NCBI GenBank assembly: GCA_963773465.1 | Contig: CAVZBF010000002.1 | Span: 806,001-870,000, forward strand | Length of the DNA stretch: 64,000 nucleotides | Direction: 5' to 3' | DNA from: VBAS01 sp963773465 | GTDB lineage: Bacteria; Bacteroidota; Bacteroidia; Chitinophagales; Chitinophagaceae | In this document: positions 45,423 to 55,035 of the stretch, piece by piece | Layout: each line of letters opens with the position of its first letter | Position numbering within the stretch: position 1 is the stretch's first letter | The notes under the pieces: generated by a model | Told to the model about the DNA's origin: nothing | Database searches by the model: none | Seen by the model: the letters and a program-made list of their open reading frames with translations, nothing else | Made by a program: the position numbers and the translations under genes

Positions 45423-48400
45423 TTATTCTTCAGGAGTTAATTTTAGCCAACCTTCCCGCACCTGGTTTGTTGCAGTAAAATCTGCCATATAATTTACATT
45501 CACGATATGTCCATCATCAAGCAACTGCAGCACCCGGGAAAGCTGCGGTTCAACTAAAGGCCCTGCATCAGTTTTTTTTCTTTGACTTGCCGGCACTACA
45601 ATCGCTTTATTATTTTCAATTGCTTCAATCCATCCACTATCGATCAATTCATTCCATATTTCATCTCCATTCTTAAAACTATTTTCAAATGTTTCTCTAT
45701 GAACAATACCGATCGTTGAATATTCTTTCCATTTATTTTCCGATTTTACCAGCCACGACCAATTATAGCCAGGTTCATCAGGCAGTGGGATGGCAACCTT
45801 ACCTTCAGGAATAAGAAGCGGACGGGTAAAGAATGTCATGCTCATTTTTTTCAATGAAGGCTTGAATTGATCGTCTGGTATTGTAATAGATTTAACCGGT
45901 AAAACACCACAGATGGCATGTGCCGCACCCCTGGGATCCATTAGTAAAGTCATTGATACCGGTTCATCAGAAAGCGACACCTGGATAGCGGATGAATTTT
46001 TATCATACCATTTCGAATTTGTGTTTAGTCCAATAAGAGAATAATTCTTTGGTTGCCCGTTCTCTTCAATAAAAATGGTGAATTCAGGATCACCCAGTGG
46101 AACTGTTAGCTGAAGTACATTAGGTGAATCATCGAGCCAATAACCGACCACTCCATCATTTAACTGGCCATGTTCACCAATGCGTACCGGGAATTTTATT
46201 TTTTCCCAATCATTTGTTGTTCGGATCAGCTGTGAAGGATCAGTAACTCCTCTTGACTTGTTCATATCCGCTTCAAACGATGCCCAATCCTGGTTTATAG
46301 CAAAATTTCCTTTTACCTCTAATCCAACCGCCGCCCTTACGATTGCGATCGGCCGGCCAATTAACATAGCAAGGTCTGTATGCTGGGTAAAATTCTCGGG
46401 ATCTATCTTATCCATTATTCTTTCCAGCAGTTCTATAAGATCAGAAATATCAGGAGTAGCGATCAATTTATCTATTACATCTTTCAAATGAGAATTTTCT
46501 AATTGTGCCAGTTCTACCGGATGATCTGAGCCAGGCACACTGCGCCAGTAGCCTTTAGGATTTGTTTTATCATTTGTTATTTCAATTGCTCCCATTGCAT
46601 CGCCGTATTGATCATAGACCATGATGCTGTCTTCCAAATTATTTGGAACAAGCCAACCGCAGACGGTGCTGCTCACCGGGTGATCATTCATTTCCTCAAT
46701 ACCTGTATTTGCTGAAAGCCATCTGAAATTAATACGAGCGGGTTGTGATATCCTTGGAAGAAGATGACCTTTATTAGGTTCGGTTGCAAAAAACCTTTTC
46801 GCAAAATAAATTTGTGTACGTTCTTCTTTGATTTTTGCTTGCTCGGCACCGTCGTCATATATGGAATGTATCTGACCGAAACTGTCTATAATGTTTAGCT
46901 CAAGAATACTTAATGTTCCTGTTCTTATTGGATCAAACTCAAATAATGGGAGCGGCGCAAATTTAGATTCCCGTTTTACGTGATTTTTTACCAGGACAGC
47001 AAATGCCTGGTCATCATCAAAGCCGAGAGGATCGGCTATTGGTAGTTGAAAAGCCTGGTGCAGCATCATCATTGCAGCATTGAAACCACCGAGTGATTGC
47101 GAAAGAAAATTATTGCTGCTTAATTTTTGATAAGAATTTACCGCAATGCTGACAATATCAGATTTGCTATCCACCGGTCCAACCTGCGCTGCCATACCAA
47201 TTATATTCCCGGTATCAAATGTTCTCTGGTGATTTATAAAAGGATTAAAAACAACAGAAGGGTGTTTGCTTTTAAAGAGTATCCAATCATCATCATTCTC
47301 ATTCAGGCTTTCCAGGTATTTTTCGATCACCTCCATCATCCTGTCTTTTGCATGCGGTGTAAGTATGGTTGATCCGCTAAAGATTTTTACAGAGTCGTGC
47401 AGTATTCCAACTTGCTTTAGTGTGAGGTCAGGATAATCTGTTTTAAGGAAATAGTTTTGGGTTATCAGATCTTGCGGTATGCTGTATTCACTGGTGGTAG
47501 CATTGTCTTCAAGCGGTATTATTGCCACCTTCCATTCTAAAATTAGCGGGTTCCAGGGTATTTTATAATCAGGTGTGCTGATCGCCCTTTCATTAAACCC
47601 TAAAATTTGTGCACCGATATCCCTAATGCCTGCCGGAAGAGTTTTCAAATACTCAAGCTTACCCCGGAAGGCTGCTTCATCTCTTGTAATCCCGAAATCA
47701 TACTCTGATATATCTACCGGGTCAATATCATCAGTTTTAAAAAGTATACAAGGAAGCTCATCATCAAATCCATATCGTCCTGAAGGCTTTGCAATATCTC
47801 CGGCAATTAAAACAACAGGTTCTGTTGGCAGCCAATAGCGAGAGCCTTTATTCACCGATAGCTTCATCTTTTTCAATAACAACATATTCATATCACAAAA
47901 AGATTCTGCAGGAGTAAGATCGGCATTGAATACTCTTATACTTGCCAAACTGCCTTTTAATCCTTTAAATAATGAGATATTGATCGGTTCTTTTAAAACT
48001 GAAGAACCCGCCAGGTAAATATGTATCCATTGATCTTTTGGAAGATCTTTCCAACGCAATGGCTCAAACGGATTATTTTGCTCACCATTTATATATATGG
48101 TTTGCCAGTACCTACCGATAACATCCGGGTTAAAATCCGTCCCTGCCACCGGTTGTGTTGCCGCCAATGCATTTATCTGAATAAGATTTTTATCAGCGTT
48201 ATTAGTATCCACGGGCTGGTGACTGCTGATCATTACCCAAAATGAAACTGCCTTGAAATTATTTATAGTTAAAGGGATCTGCGTTCTGCTTTCCCATGTG
48301 TCATTTATGCCAGTGAAATTTCTTACATAAATTCCTTCTAACTGGGGATCGGTGGCATTACCGGTGGAAAAAAATTGTTCTGTTATTAATTTTGAAAACG

Positions 48401-51353
48401 GATATTTCTGTGATTCATTTATATTAACAGTGCCATCGCTGTTTAAAATATAATTGCCATACTTGTTGGCAAAATTGAACTGACCAATAATATCATAGAT
48501 GTTCTTTAATCGTTGACTCTTTTGAGTTTTCGCTTCTTTTATGGCTGCATGTTTTTTCTTAATTTCTTCCATCAAATGATCCCTGATAAAAAACCGGATG
48601 TCATCAGCCTGTGGAAGACCTTTTTCAATATCAGGATGGTAAGAAGCGATCATATACTTGCACCAGTCTGCATAGAGTTGATGTTCCAGGGATCTTAATT
48701 CATCCTTCATCTTATCCTCCGCCTGTTGCAATTGATTCAGATCGTTAATTAAATAGGCAAATGAATCTGGCAACCTGATCTCTATCCCTTGTTTTTTATC
48801 TTCTGATTTATTGTTGTTGGAAATGGCTTCCACGGTTATCCGCCAGGCATGACCACCCGGAACAGGCAAAAAACCCTTTTCATGAAAAGCTTCTTCCAAT
48901 ACAGCATCAATGTCCAATTTCTTTCCAGCGATCTTTGAAATCTGCTGCAATGCATTTAATTCATCTTCCAGGTCAGTTGAGCTGTTACTTAACCAGGTGG
49001 ACATTGCCTCAGTGCTGGTATGTCCAATTGCAATTGAGGATACTGCCCGCGATGGAGTAGTATTTATGTTATTGAACTTAAGGTTAGCATAGCAGAGTGT
49101 TTGTATTGGCAGTTTATCAATTTTTGCCATTGAATCAATTGTAGTAAGTGACTCAATAGTGGTATTTAGCCTGAAATTGAAATTGATTTTTAATTTCTTC
49201 GCCAAATTGATCGAGGGAGGACCTTCTACCCAATTTGAACTCGTTCCGGTGAGATTAAAATTTTTAATGCTTCCGTGATTATTATTTCCGGAACTGTCGA
49301 ACAAGATATTATGATCACTATTATTTCCGGCTGAAATGGCCTGGTCAAATTTATAATAAGCAACCAGGTTTGTTTGCGGCTTATCAAACTGGGTATGCAT
49401 GTATGACCTAATCTGTGCTTGTGTACGAGCCACGTTCCAGATCCGAACTTCTGCAATGGAGCCGTTAAAATATTCTTTATTGTTCGTTGAGCCTATTCTG
49501 AAATTTTGAGCAGAAGGAACGTTATGAACAGGCTGTGGATCGGAATATCTTAATACACCATCAAGATATATATTTCGGTTGGAGCTGTCATAAGTAACTG
49601 CAATATGGTGCCAATTACCGCCTGCAAGGTTACGAACAGCAGCGATCATATCATTGATCCACCAACTTATCCTGCTCTCGTTCGCAGCGCCTAACCAAAG
49701 TGCATAGAATTGATTGGTAAGATCATAATTTCCCCATCCAACAATACCATTTATACCATTGAATGTAGCTGCCGGTTTAATAAATGCTTCAATGGTGTAT
49801 GAAGAATTTGCAATTGGAATTCCGGTACCCGAGCCTATCTCAATGTGATCGTCAATGCCATCAAAATCTAAAGCTCCTGAAGTTATAGCACTGACCGGTT
49901 GACTCGTCCAGTTCGAAGTTCTTCCGCTTAATGCAAAATTTTTTAATTCTCCATGCCGTGCATTTCCTGAACTATCGAGAAGTGTTTTTATATTTATATT
50001 ATCCCTGTCTGCAGCTCCCTGGTCAAATTTATAATAAGCTACAAGTTCAGGCTGCGGTTCTTCAAATTCAATGTTCATGTTCAATTGAATTTCTTCCTGT
50101 GTCCTGATAGATCTCCAAACACGGAGTTCATTAATTGACCCCTTAAAATACCTGTTGTCTTCTATCCATGCTCCTATCTTAAACGGAATATTCGCAGCCA
50201 GAGGAATTGCTGAATCATATTTATGTATATCAATTAAATTACCATTGACATAGAACTTAACATATTTCTCTGTTGATGAATAAACAGTTGCTATATGGTA
50301 TAATTTTTTGGGCTCAAATACCAAACTTGTGTACTGTTGGGGAATCGGAGTATTTCCATTTATAGAAAATTCCAATTGCCCGTTTGGATGAAACTGGTAA
50401 TGGAGAAAGGCGTGTTCCCAGCCGTCATAATTAAGAATGGGATCCCAATTGCTGATCTCGCCAGGATATATCCATGATTCAATTGTTAATTCTGATAATG
50501 CAGGTAAACCTGGGGTAACATGAACATGATCATCCGTGCCATCAAAATTCAGCCCCACACTTTTTTCCCTTACAGGATCATCAGTGGGATTACTATACCA
50601 TCCAAGTATTTCATAGTCGATACCAGCGAGATCAGTTTGCTGTTTGATCTCAGGGTCACAAAATCCAAATACACTGTGACAGTTTGGATAAAATGCAGCG
50701 AATGTATGTTCGCCATATCCCACCACTGTAATTCCATTAAGATATTCAGGAGCTTTAACGTCCTGGGGAATTACCGGACCGTTGTTTGACGCTTTACTGT
50801 CGTAAAATAAATATGACCTGCCCATGTAACGGAATGGCTGGCCGGTATCTTTAACTTCAATTGGATATGAAATAGCATGATACTTATTATTTTTTCCTTC
50901 AGGATGTAAATAATTACTTTCTACGATCCATGATTTTTCAATTGTACCGTTTTTCTTCCTGTTTATTATCCACCTGTCCGGTACTTTTTTATGAGTAACC
51001 TGTTTCTTGTCTTCGACGCCGGAAATTGTTCCACTTGTAAACGCATCAGGAAACGCCCAATGCAAATGAAGACCCGGCTTCAGAAGCAGGTTAGCATTTT
51101 GAAATGGTTGTGATATAAAATTTTCGCTTACATATGCAAACCCTGAATTAATATCTTCCTTTCCATCATTGTATGGTAAATAACTGAAATTTACTTTCGC
51201 CTGCGCCAGCGGCGGATCATTCTCGTCGACAAATAAAAAATCAACCTTGATTGGGATGATAAGTGAATTACCCGGTGTCTTTGGTTGCTGAACTCTTGGA
51301 ATTGGTGTTAGCCTGGGATCTCTTTTGGCCAAAATCATATTGGTTATCTCCAT
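45423..51353 (-). CDS. Giant LamG-domain protein (1976 aa)
   Basis: The largest gene in the window, with ATG at 51351-51353 (TTG at 51371 and ATG at 51338 are alternatives). Residues about 268-470 and 490-690 are two LamG/concanavalin-like domains, each with a DFDGxDDHxxx start and a GSIxExRxWxxxRTQxxI segment, ending in VAYYKFDQ. Such domains bind sugars. The N-terminus has ARVNFSYLP-type strands and VVGYGEHTFAAFYPN. The 1300-residue remainder is unrecognised, with helical pieces (DDLNQLQQAEDKMKDELRSL near 815) and IDPVDISEYDFGITRDEAAF. There is no signal peptide. As first gene of the block it may be a host-binding or cargo protein. Confidence 0.8.
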   Translation of the reverse strand: MEITNMILAKRDPRLTPIPRVQQPKTPGNSLIIPIKVDFLFVDENDPPLAQAKVNFSYLPYNDGKEDINSGFAYVSENFISQPFQNANLLLKPGLHLHWAFPDAFTSGTISGVEDKKQVTHKKVPDRWIINRKKNGTIEKSWIVESNYLHPEGKNNKYHAISYPIEVKDTGQPFRYMGRSYLFYDSKASNNGPVIPQDVKAPEYLNGITVVGYGEHTFAAFYPNCHSVFGFCDPEIKQQTDLAGIDYEILGWYSNPTDDPVREKSVGLNFDGTDDHVHVTPGLPALSELTIESWIYPGEISNWDPILNYDGWEHAFLHYQFHPNGQLEFSINGNTPIPQQYTSLVFEPKKLYHIATVYSSTEKYVKFYVNGNLIDIHKYDSAIPLAANIPFKIGAWIEDNRYFKGSINELRVWRSIRTQEEIQLNMNIEFEEPQPELVAYYKFDQGAADRDNINIKTLLDSSGNARHGELKNFALSGRTSNWTSQPVSAITSGALDFDGIDDHIEIGSGTGIPIANSSYTIEAFIKPAATFNGINGIVGWGNYDLTNQFYALWLGAANESRISWWINDMIAAVRNLAGGNWHHIAVTYDSSNRNIYLDGVLRYSDPQPVHNVPSAQNFRIGSTNNKEYFNGSIAEVRIWNVARTQAQIRSYMHTQFDKPQTNLVAYYKFDQAISAGNNSDHNILFDSSGNNNHGSIKNFNLTGTSSNWVEGPPSINLAKKLKINFNFRLNTTIESLTTIDSMAKIDKLPIQTLCYANLKFNNINTTPSRAVSSIAIGHTSTEAMSTWLSNSSTDLEDELNALQQISKIAGKKLDIDAVLEEAFHEKGFLPVPGGHAWRITVEAISNNNKSEDKKQGIEIRLPDSFAYLINDLNQLQQAEDKMKDELRSLEHQLYADWCKYMIASYHPDIEKGLPQADDIRFFIRDHLMEEIKKKHAAIKEAKTQKSQRLKNIYDIIGQFNFANKYGNYILNSDGTVNINESQKYPFSKLITEQFFSTGNATDPQLEGIYVRNFTGINDTWESRTQIPLTINNFKAVSFWVMISSHQPVDTNNADKNLIQINALAATQPVAGTDFNPDVIGRYWQTIYINGEQNNPFEPLRWKDLPKDQWIHIYLAGSSVLKEPINISLFKGLKGSLASIRVFNADLTPAESFCDMNMLLLKKMKLSVNKGSRYWLPTEPVVLIAGDIAKPSGRYGFDDELPCILFKTDDIDPVDISEYDFGITRDEAAFRGKLEYLKTLPAGIRDIGAQILGFNERAISTPDYKIPWNPLILEWKVAIIPLEDNATTSEYSIPQDLITQNYFLKTDYPDLTLKQVGILHDSVKIFSGSTILTPHAKDRMMEVIEKYLESLNENDDDWILFKSKHPSVVFNPFINHQRTFDTGNIIGMAAQVGPVDSKSDIVSIAVNSYQKLSSNNFLSQSLGGFNAAMMMLHQAFQLPIADPLGFDDDQAFAVLVKNHVKRESKFAPLPLFEFDPIRTGTLSILELNIIDSFGQIHSIYDDGAEQAKIKEERTQIYFAKRFFATEPNKGHLLPRISQPARINFRWLSANTGIEEMNDHPVSSTVCGWLVPNNLEDSIMVYDQYGDAMGAIEITNDKTNPKGYWRSVPGSDHPVELAQLENSHLKDVIDKLIATPDISDLIELLERIMDKIDPENFTQHTDLAMLIGRPIAIVRAAVGLEVKGNFAINQDWASFEADMNKSRGVTDPSQLIRTTNDWEKIKFPVRIGEHGQLNDGVVGYWLDDSPNVLQLTVPLGDPEFTIFIEENGQPKNYSLIGLNTNSKWYDKNSSAIQVSLSDEPVSMTLLMDPRGAAHAICGVLPVKSITIPDDQFKPSLKKMSMTFFTRPLLIPEGKVAIPLPDEPGYNWSWLVKSENKWKEYSTIGIVHRETFENSFKNGDEIWNELIDSGWIEAIENNKAIVVPASQRKKTDAGPLVEPQLSRVLQLLDDGHIVNVNYMADFTATNQVREGWLKLTPEE

Positions 51354-51865
51354 TCTTATCTTTTTTGTCAATCAAACAAACAAGCTTATGGTGCAAAGAT
51401 CATACGACCATTTTAACGAAACAGCGTTAATTGCTTTTGCTGAAAAACAAAAGCGTAATTGCTATAAAGCGATAATTAAATCACAATAAGTTTTTTGAAT
51501 ACGGTGGTATTGCTATTAATAGGAGGTGGATAGGTTGAACGAAAAGATAAAATTCTTTATTGACACAACAAATTTTTTTTTGTGTGCGAGAATTGATTTT
51601 GAAACGTGAACCTATACATTTTTTTACGCTGATCTTTCAAACATCTTTATTTAAGAAATGTTTCTGAAAGTGAACACCTATAGAGATCATCAGGGGTGTA
51701 CGTTCTCCAATTCGTCCGCCTTTCAAATTATTCCCCATGAAATATTAACTAACTGAAAAGTTTATTCCAACAAATGCGGCTGGCTCAATTAAATATCATT
51801 GAGACTGGCTTGCTGCTACAAATGCATTGGCAACAACGGAATATAGTAAAGTTGTCTTGGTCTTT
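51354..51865. other. Intergenic region before the LamG gene
   Basis: About 500 bp without a gene, AT-rich. It should hold the promoter of the giant-gene train (candidate box at 51394-51401). No tRNA, repeat or long hairpin was seen. Confidence 0.55.
51394..51401 (-). promoter_or_regulatory. Candidate -7 box for the giant-gene train
   Basis: The reverse strand reads GATCTTTG, close to the Bacteroidota -7 consensus TAnnTTTG (one base off), with a TTTCG element about 20 bases upstream. It sits about 40 bases before the LamG gene's ATG. This is weak evidence from pattern only. Confidence 0.25.
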
Positions 51866-52375
51866 TTATTTTAGTTCAAAATGCATCCAGTCCCTGTTTT
51901 CTTCCCTTCCTAAACCAACAAACCCGTGTTTATAGAATGTGTCGTTCATCGCTATGTACTCTGGTCTTGCGAAATGGGCGGTTTTGCTAGTCTCCTTTAA
52001 TGTGTTGCGTGACGGGTCAAGGTCAATAGCTGTTCCCCAGCTATGTTTACTTAAAAAAGTAGCAGCCAGTTTTGGGTTTTTTGCTTTAATTGCGTCATCG
52101 TATTTTTTTTCGGTGCCTCTCATCGGGCGAAAGTTAACGCAGCCACCAAACAGATCGATGCCCAGATTGCGTAACTGATCTATACCATAAACTGCAAGCA
52201 ACTCGTCAAACACCTTTGAGAAAGCACCTGCCGCAAGTTTATGACATTGCATACGGGAAGTTATCTTGCTGGGATCCCATGCAATTCGCATTGGATAAGG
52301 AAGTGTGATCACTGTAAAGTTGTCCGGGTTACCAGGCTCTCCGAACCTTGTAACCATTTGTAAATTATTTAGCAT
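51866..52375 (-). CDS. M15-type peptidase (peptidoglycan L-Ala-D-Glu/D-Ala hydrolase)
   Basis: A 169-aa protein with the M15 zinc site: FLSKHSWGTAIDLDPSRN near 108-125 (the SxHxxGxAxD signature) and a late DWMHFEL (residues about 162-168) supplying the last His. CVNFRPMRG near 76-84 fits the fold. There is no signal peptide, so it resembles phage endolysins (VanY/CwlK-like) or a device-linked lysin rather than an exported carboxypeptidase. It lies about 500 bp ahead of the LamG gene on the same strand. Lysis to release particles or a wall-cutting cargo are both possible. Alone it could also be a prophage relic. Confidence 0.85.
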   Translation of the reverse strand: MLNNLQMVTRFGEPGNPDNFTVITLPYPMRIAWDPSKITSRMQCHKLAAGAFSKVFDELLAVYGIDQLRNLGIDLFGGCVNFRPMRGTEKKYDDAIKAKNPKLAATFLSKHSWGTAIDLDPSRNTLKETSKTAHFARPEYIAMNDTFYKHGFVGLGREENRDWMHFELK

Positions 52376-52853
52376 AGCATTTTTTTATAGGTGAAAGTAG
52401 ATTGTAGCGCTAAATATATTATAATAGGTGATAATTGCAATATTTTTCTTCGCCCGGTTTTGACAATTATCGAGGAAGCACGTATTCGGACCAATAAATA
52501 TTTGCTATCAGTAATCTTCCGAAATCAATTTTGTTCCGTTTGCATAAGGTGTAAATCAATTTGTGGTTTCTGAATATGCCAGCATTTACATTATGATCTT
52601 AAACAGTAAGAAGAACAACCATGTATAGGGTAAATCAGTTACAAAAAATGCCACTGGTAGAGAAGCAAATCTTTTCCAGGCGTTTATCAAAGTATTCAGT
52701 TACTATTTCGTTAATGAGAGTGTTCCGATAGCACATACAGTTTTCTTTGTCTTAATTCGGATTAAGAGAAGCTATCATGCTTAATTCAGATTGTTTTGCG
52801 TGCTGGAAGGGATTTTGTCGTGATTTGCCGACATACAATTTTGAAAAAATAAA

Positions 52854-52894
52854 AGCGACTGCGATTCAGTGCTTGCAGCCGCTTGCATTTTTTT
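52854..52894 (-). terminator. Bidirectional Rho-independent terminator behind the tRNA remnant
   Basis: A stem of agcgactgc against gcagccgct (one mismatch) with a 12-nt loop has seven T on one side and an A-rich flank giving U-runs in the other direction. In the minus direction it begins about 28 bp after the CCTCCACC acceptor-like end of the tRNA remnant, the usual distance for a tRNA gene's own terminator. Confidence 0.6.
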
Positions 52895-52910
52895 GCATTG
52901 AAACAAGGTG

Positions 52911-53020
52911 GAGGTGACCGGATTCGAACCTCAATCTAAATCTTTATATAAATCATTGAAAATTATGATTTCATAAATTCAACGAAGTACTGCAAAATAA
53001 AATGTCTCTGAAAATACACC
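52911..53020 (-). repeat. tRNA 3'-end-like repeat, right copy (possible att scar)
   Basis: The reverse strand reads GAGGTTCGAATCCGGTCACC then TCCACC, a tRNA T-loop and acceptor-like 3' end; the anticodon half is missing. Further upstream on that strand is TTCAGAGACATTTTATTTTG. The arrangement matches 33596-33709. A terminator follows, so this may be the displaced end of a real tRNA gene. Confidence 0.6.
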
Positions 53021-53301
53021 AGCCTGAAAAGAGCTAAATTAAAAATATAGATTTTTTTATAAACATGTAAGATAGACTCTGAGAAAAATAATAACACAAG
53101 TCCTTTCTATATTCTATTTGCCAGATGATTATTCCTATTCCGATGATGCCAAAGTGTAGCTTTTCGATGAGACAGATGATCTAACCCTTCAAGAGCAATC
53201 AAAAAGTCCATATTGTTAGTAACAAATAATTTCCAATCGCGCATTATAATGAATTTGGTTCTTTGGTTGCTCTGAAACACCATTTTATCTGCAGAATGTT
53301 G

Positions 53302-54576
53302 TTAATGCAGCAAATTGTATTGCAACAGATATATTAAGATCCCGGCAAAATATCCTATCAAAGCAAGGCCTGTTATTCTCTTTAAATACCAAAAAAATGT
53401 CACTCTTTCCATTCCCATCGCTGCAACACCGGCCGCCGAACCTATGATCAAAGCACTTCCTCCTGTGCCCGTTGCATAAGCAAGAAACTGCCAAAAGGAA
53501 TGGTCCGTTGGATATTGGTCCAAGGAATACATTCCTTGCGAAGCGGCGACTAAGGGCACATTATCAACTATGGCCGAAAGCAAACCAATTGCAGCAACAA
53601 TAACTCTATCATTCTTGATCGTTTCAGATAGCCATCCTGCGAGTTGTGATAATTGTCCTGTGACTTGTAACGCTGATATGCTGATTAGGATACCAAGAAA
53701 AAATAGAATACTGGGGGTATCAATTTTTCGCAGTGCATATGCTACGGTTGGCGCATTTTTGTCTGCTGTGTCGCTGTCGCTGTGTAAGATTTCGGTGATG
53801 ATCCACATCAAACCTAAGCCGAATAAAATTGCCATAAATGGAGGCAAATGTGTCAACGTTTTAAAGACGGGAACAAAAATGAGGACGCCGACGCCTAAAA
53901 AAAATACAAAGTTTCTATGAAATGCAGGCTTCAAATTTTCACTTCGCGGCTGCTGATTTGGTTGAACGGCCCCTCTCAATCTAAAAGAAATTAGAATCAA
54001 CGGAATCAATAAACAAAAGACGCTTGGAATAAATAGTTCTTTCATGATATTGAATGCAGTGATTTGTCCACCAATCCAAAGCATCGTTGTTGTTACATCG
54101 CCTAACGGGGACCAGGCCCCTCCTGCATTAGCTGCAATAATCGTCATGCCAACAAAAAATAGCCGTTGTTCTTTATCGGCAATCAACTTTCTAAGCAATG
54201 AAACGATCACAATTGTTGTAGTCAGGTTATCCAGAATAGCAGAAAGAAAAAAAGTAATAAAGGAAACGATCCAAAGTAGTTTAGTTGTGCTCCTTGTTTT
54301 TATCCTGTCGGTTATGATCTGGAATCCATCGTGCAAATCGATCAGCTCTACAATGGTCATGGCACCCAATAGAAAGAAGAGAATTCCTGATACTTCTCCC
54401 AAATGTTCCATTAACTGTTCCGAAACAAGATGCTTATCGCTTTGAAATAAAATATAAATTGTCCAGCAAATAACGCCGGTAACCAGGGCCGAAGCCGCTT
54501 TGTTGATTTTTATGTTATGTTCTAAAGTAATTGCAAGATAGCCCAGGATGAATGTTATTATGATTGCGAGGGTCAT
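53302..54576 (-). CDS. nhaD: Sodium:proton antiporter, NhaD type
   Basis: A 424-aa integral membrane protein with about ten hydrophobic segments. Two inverted-repeat motifs, SAILDNLTTTIVIVSLL near 112-128 and SAIVDNVPLVAAS near 335-347, hold the paired Asp-Asn residues expected for ion binding in NhaD/ArsB-type (IT superfamily) transporters. AANAGGAWSPLGDVTTTMLW near 148-167 is typical of NhaD. It would export Na+ (or Li+) in exchange for protons. The gene stands alone on the minus strand, 26 bp beyond the response regulator's stop. It is slightly shorter than the usual 450-480 aa. Confidence 0.88.
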   Translation of the reverse strand: MTLAIIITFILGYLAITLEHNIKINKAASALVTGVICWTIYILFQSDKHLVSEQLMEHLGEVSGILFFLLGAMTIVELIDLHDGFQIITDRIKTRSTTKLLWIVSFITFFLSAILDNLTTTIVIVSLLRKLIADKEQRLFFVGMTIIAANAGGAWSPLGDVTTTMLWIGGQITAFNIMKELFIPSVFCLLIPLILISFRLRGAVQPNQQPRSENLKPAFHRNFVFFLGVGVLIFVPVFKTLTHLPPFMAILFGLGLMWIITEILHSDSDTADKNAPTVAYALRKIDTPSILFFLGILISISALQVTGQLSQLAGWLSETIKNDRVIVAAIGLLSAIVDNVPLVAASQGMYSLDQYPTDHSFWQFLAYATGTGGSALIIGSAAGVAAMGMERVTFFWYLKRITGLALIGYFAGILIYLLQYNLLH

Positions 54577-54602
54577 AGTTTTGGTTTTCCGACAATTATA
54601 AA

Positions 54603-55034
54603 CTAATTAACTTCCTTACTCAAAATTTTCGTCAAATGAAATTGTACAAACGAATCCATTGAATCCGGACGCTTTGTATTATTAGTATAACTCAATGGCT
54701 TAATGATATATCCAGAGATTCCTAGCTCCTCAGTAATGCCCCTGTCCGATGTTTCCGAGGAGGTGGTCATTATAAAAACTTTCAAATCCTGAAACTTTTC
54801 TTCACTCCGCAAAGCTTTCAAAAATTCAATACCATTCATTTTTGGCATATTAAGATCGAGTAAAATGACATCAGGCAAAACCGGGTTTTCCGCATCGCTT
54901 AACAGATTTAATGCGTCTTTACCGTTGTGAGCTACAAAAAGATCGTATTCGGTATTCAATTTTTTCAGCGCACGTTCGAAACTGATCACATCTAATTCAT
55001 CATCCTCGACTAAAAGTATAGTATTCTTTTTCAT
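54603..55034 (-). CDS. Single-domain response regulator
   Basis: A 143-aa receiver-only protein. ATG at 55032-55034 is chosen because TILLVEDDE follows at once; a longer frame to 55121 lies inside the kinase gene. The acidic pocket is D11/D12, the phosphoacceptor is D60 in VILLDLNMPKMNGIEF, with T90 and K112 (YIIKPL). There is no output domain, so it signals by protein contact (CheY/Rcp1-like). It starts 1 bp after the kinase stop, so the pair forms a two-component system of Rcp1/phytochrome-partner style. Target unknown. Confidence 0.9.
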   Translation of the reverse strand: MKKNTILLVEDDELDVISFERALKKLNTEYDLFVAHNGKDALNLLSDAENPVLPDVILLDLNMPKMNGIEFLKALRSEEKFQDLKVFIMTTSSETSDRGITEELGISGYIIKPLSYTNNTKRPDSMDSFVQFHLTKILSKEVN

Positions 55035-55035
55035 T

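Larger units (their letters stand above)
52376..53301. other. Gene-poor region with tRNA remnant and terminator
   Basis: 925 bp with no intact gene. It holds a terminator-like hairpin at 52854-52894 and the tRNA 3'-end-like repeat at 52911-53020. A 45-codon reverse frame at about 53114-53251 (ATG on the minus strand) has no recognisable match. Confidence 0.6.

Noticed and set aside
33808..52375. Prophage
   Set aside because: There is no integrase, capsid, portal, terminase or replication gene. The S74 fibre and M15 lysin alone do not make a phage; the eCIS link is simpler.
52911..52950. Intact tRNA gene
   Set aside because: The T-arm and acceptor-like end are visible but no D-arm or anticodon arm can be folded upstream on that strand. 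It is a remnant.
53114..53251. 45-codon reverse frame beginning MRDWKLFVTNNMDF in the gene-poor region
   Set aside because: No recognisable family, no leader, and its neighbours are decayed DNA. Probably chance or an unrecognisable fragment.
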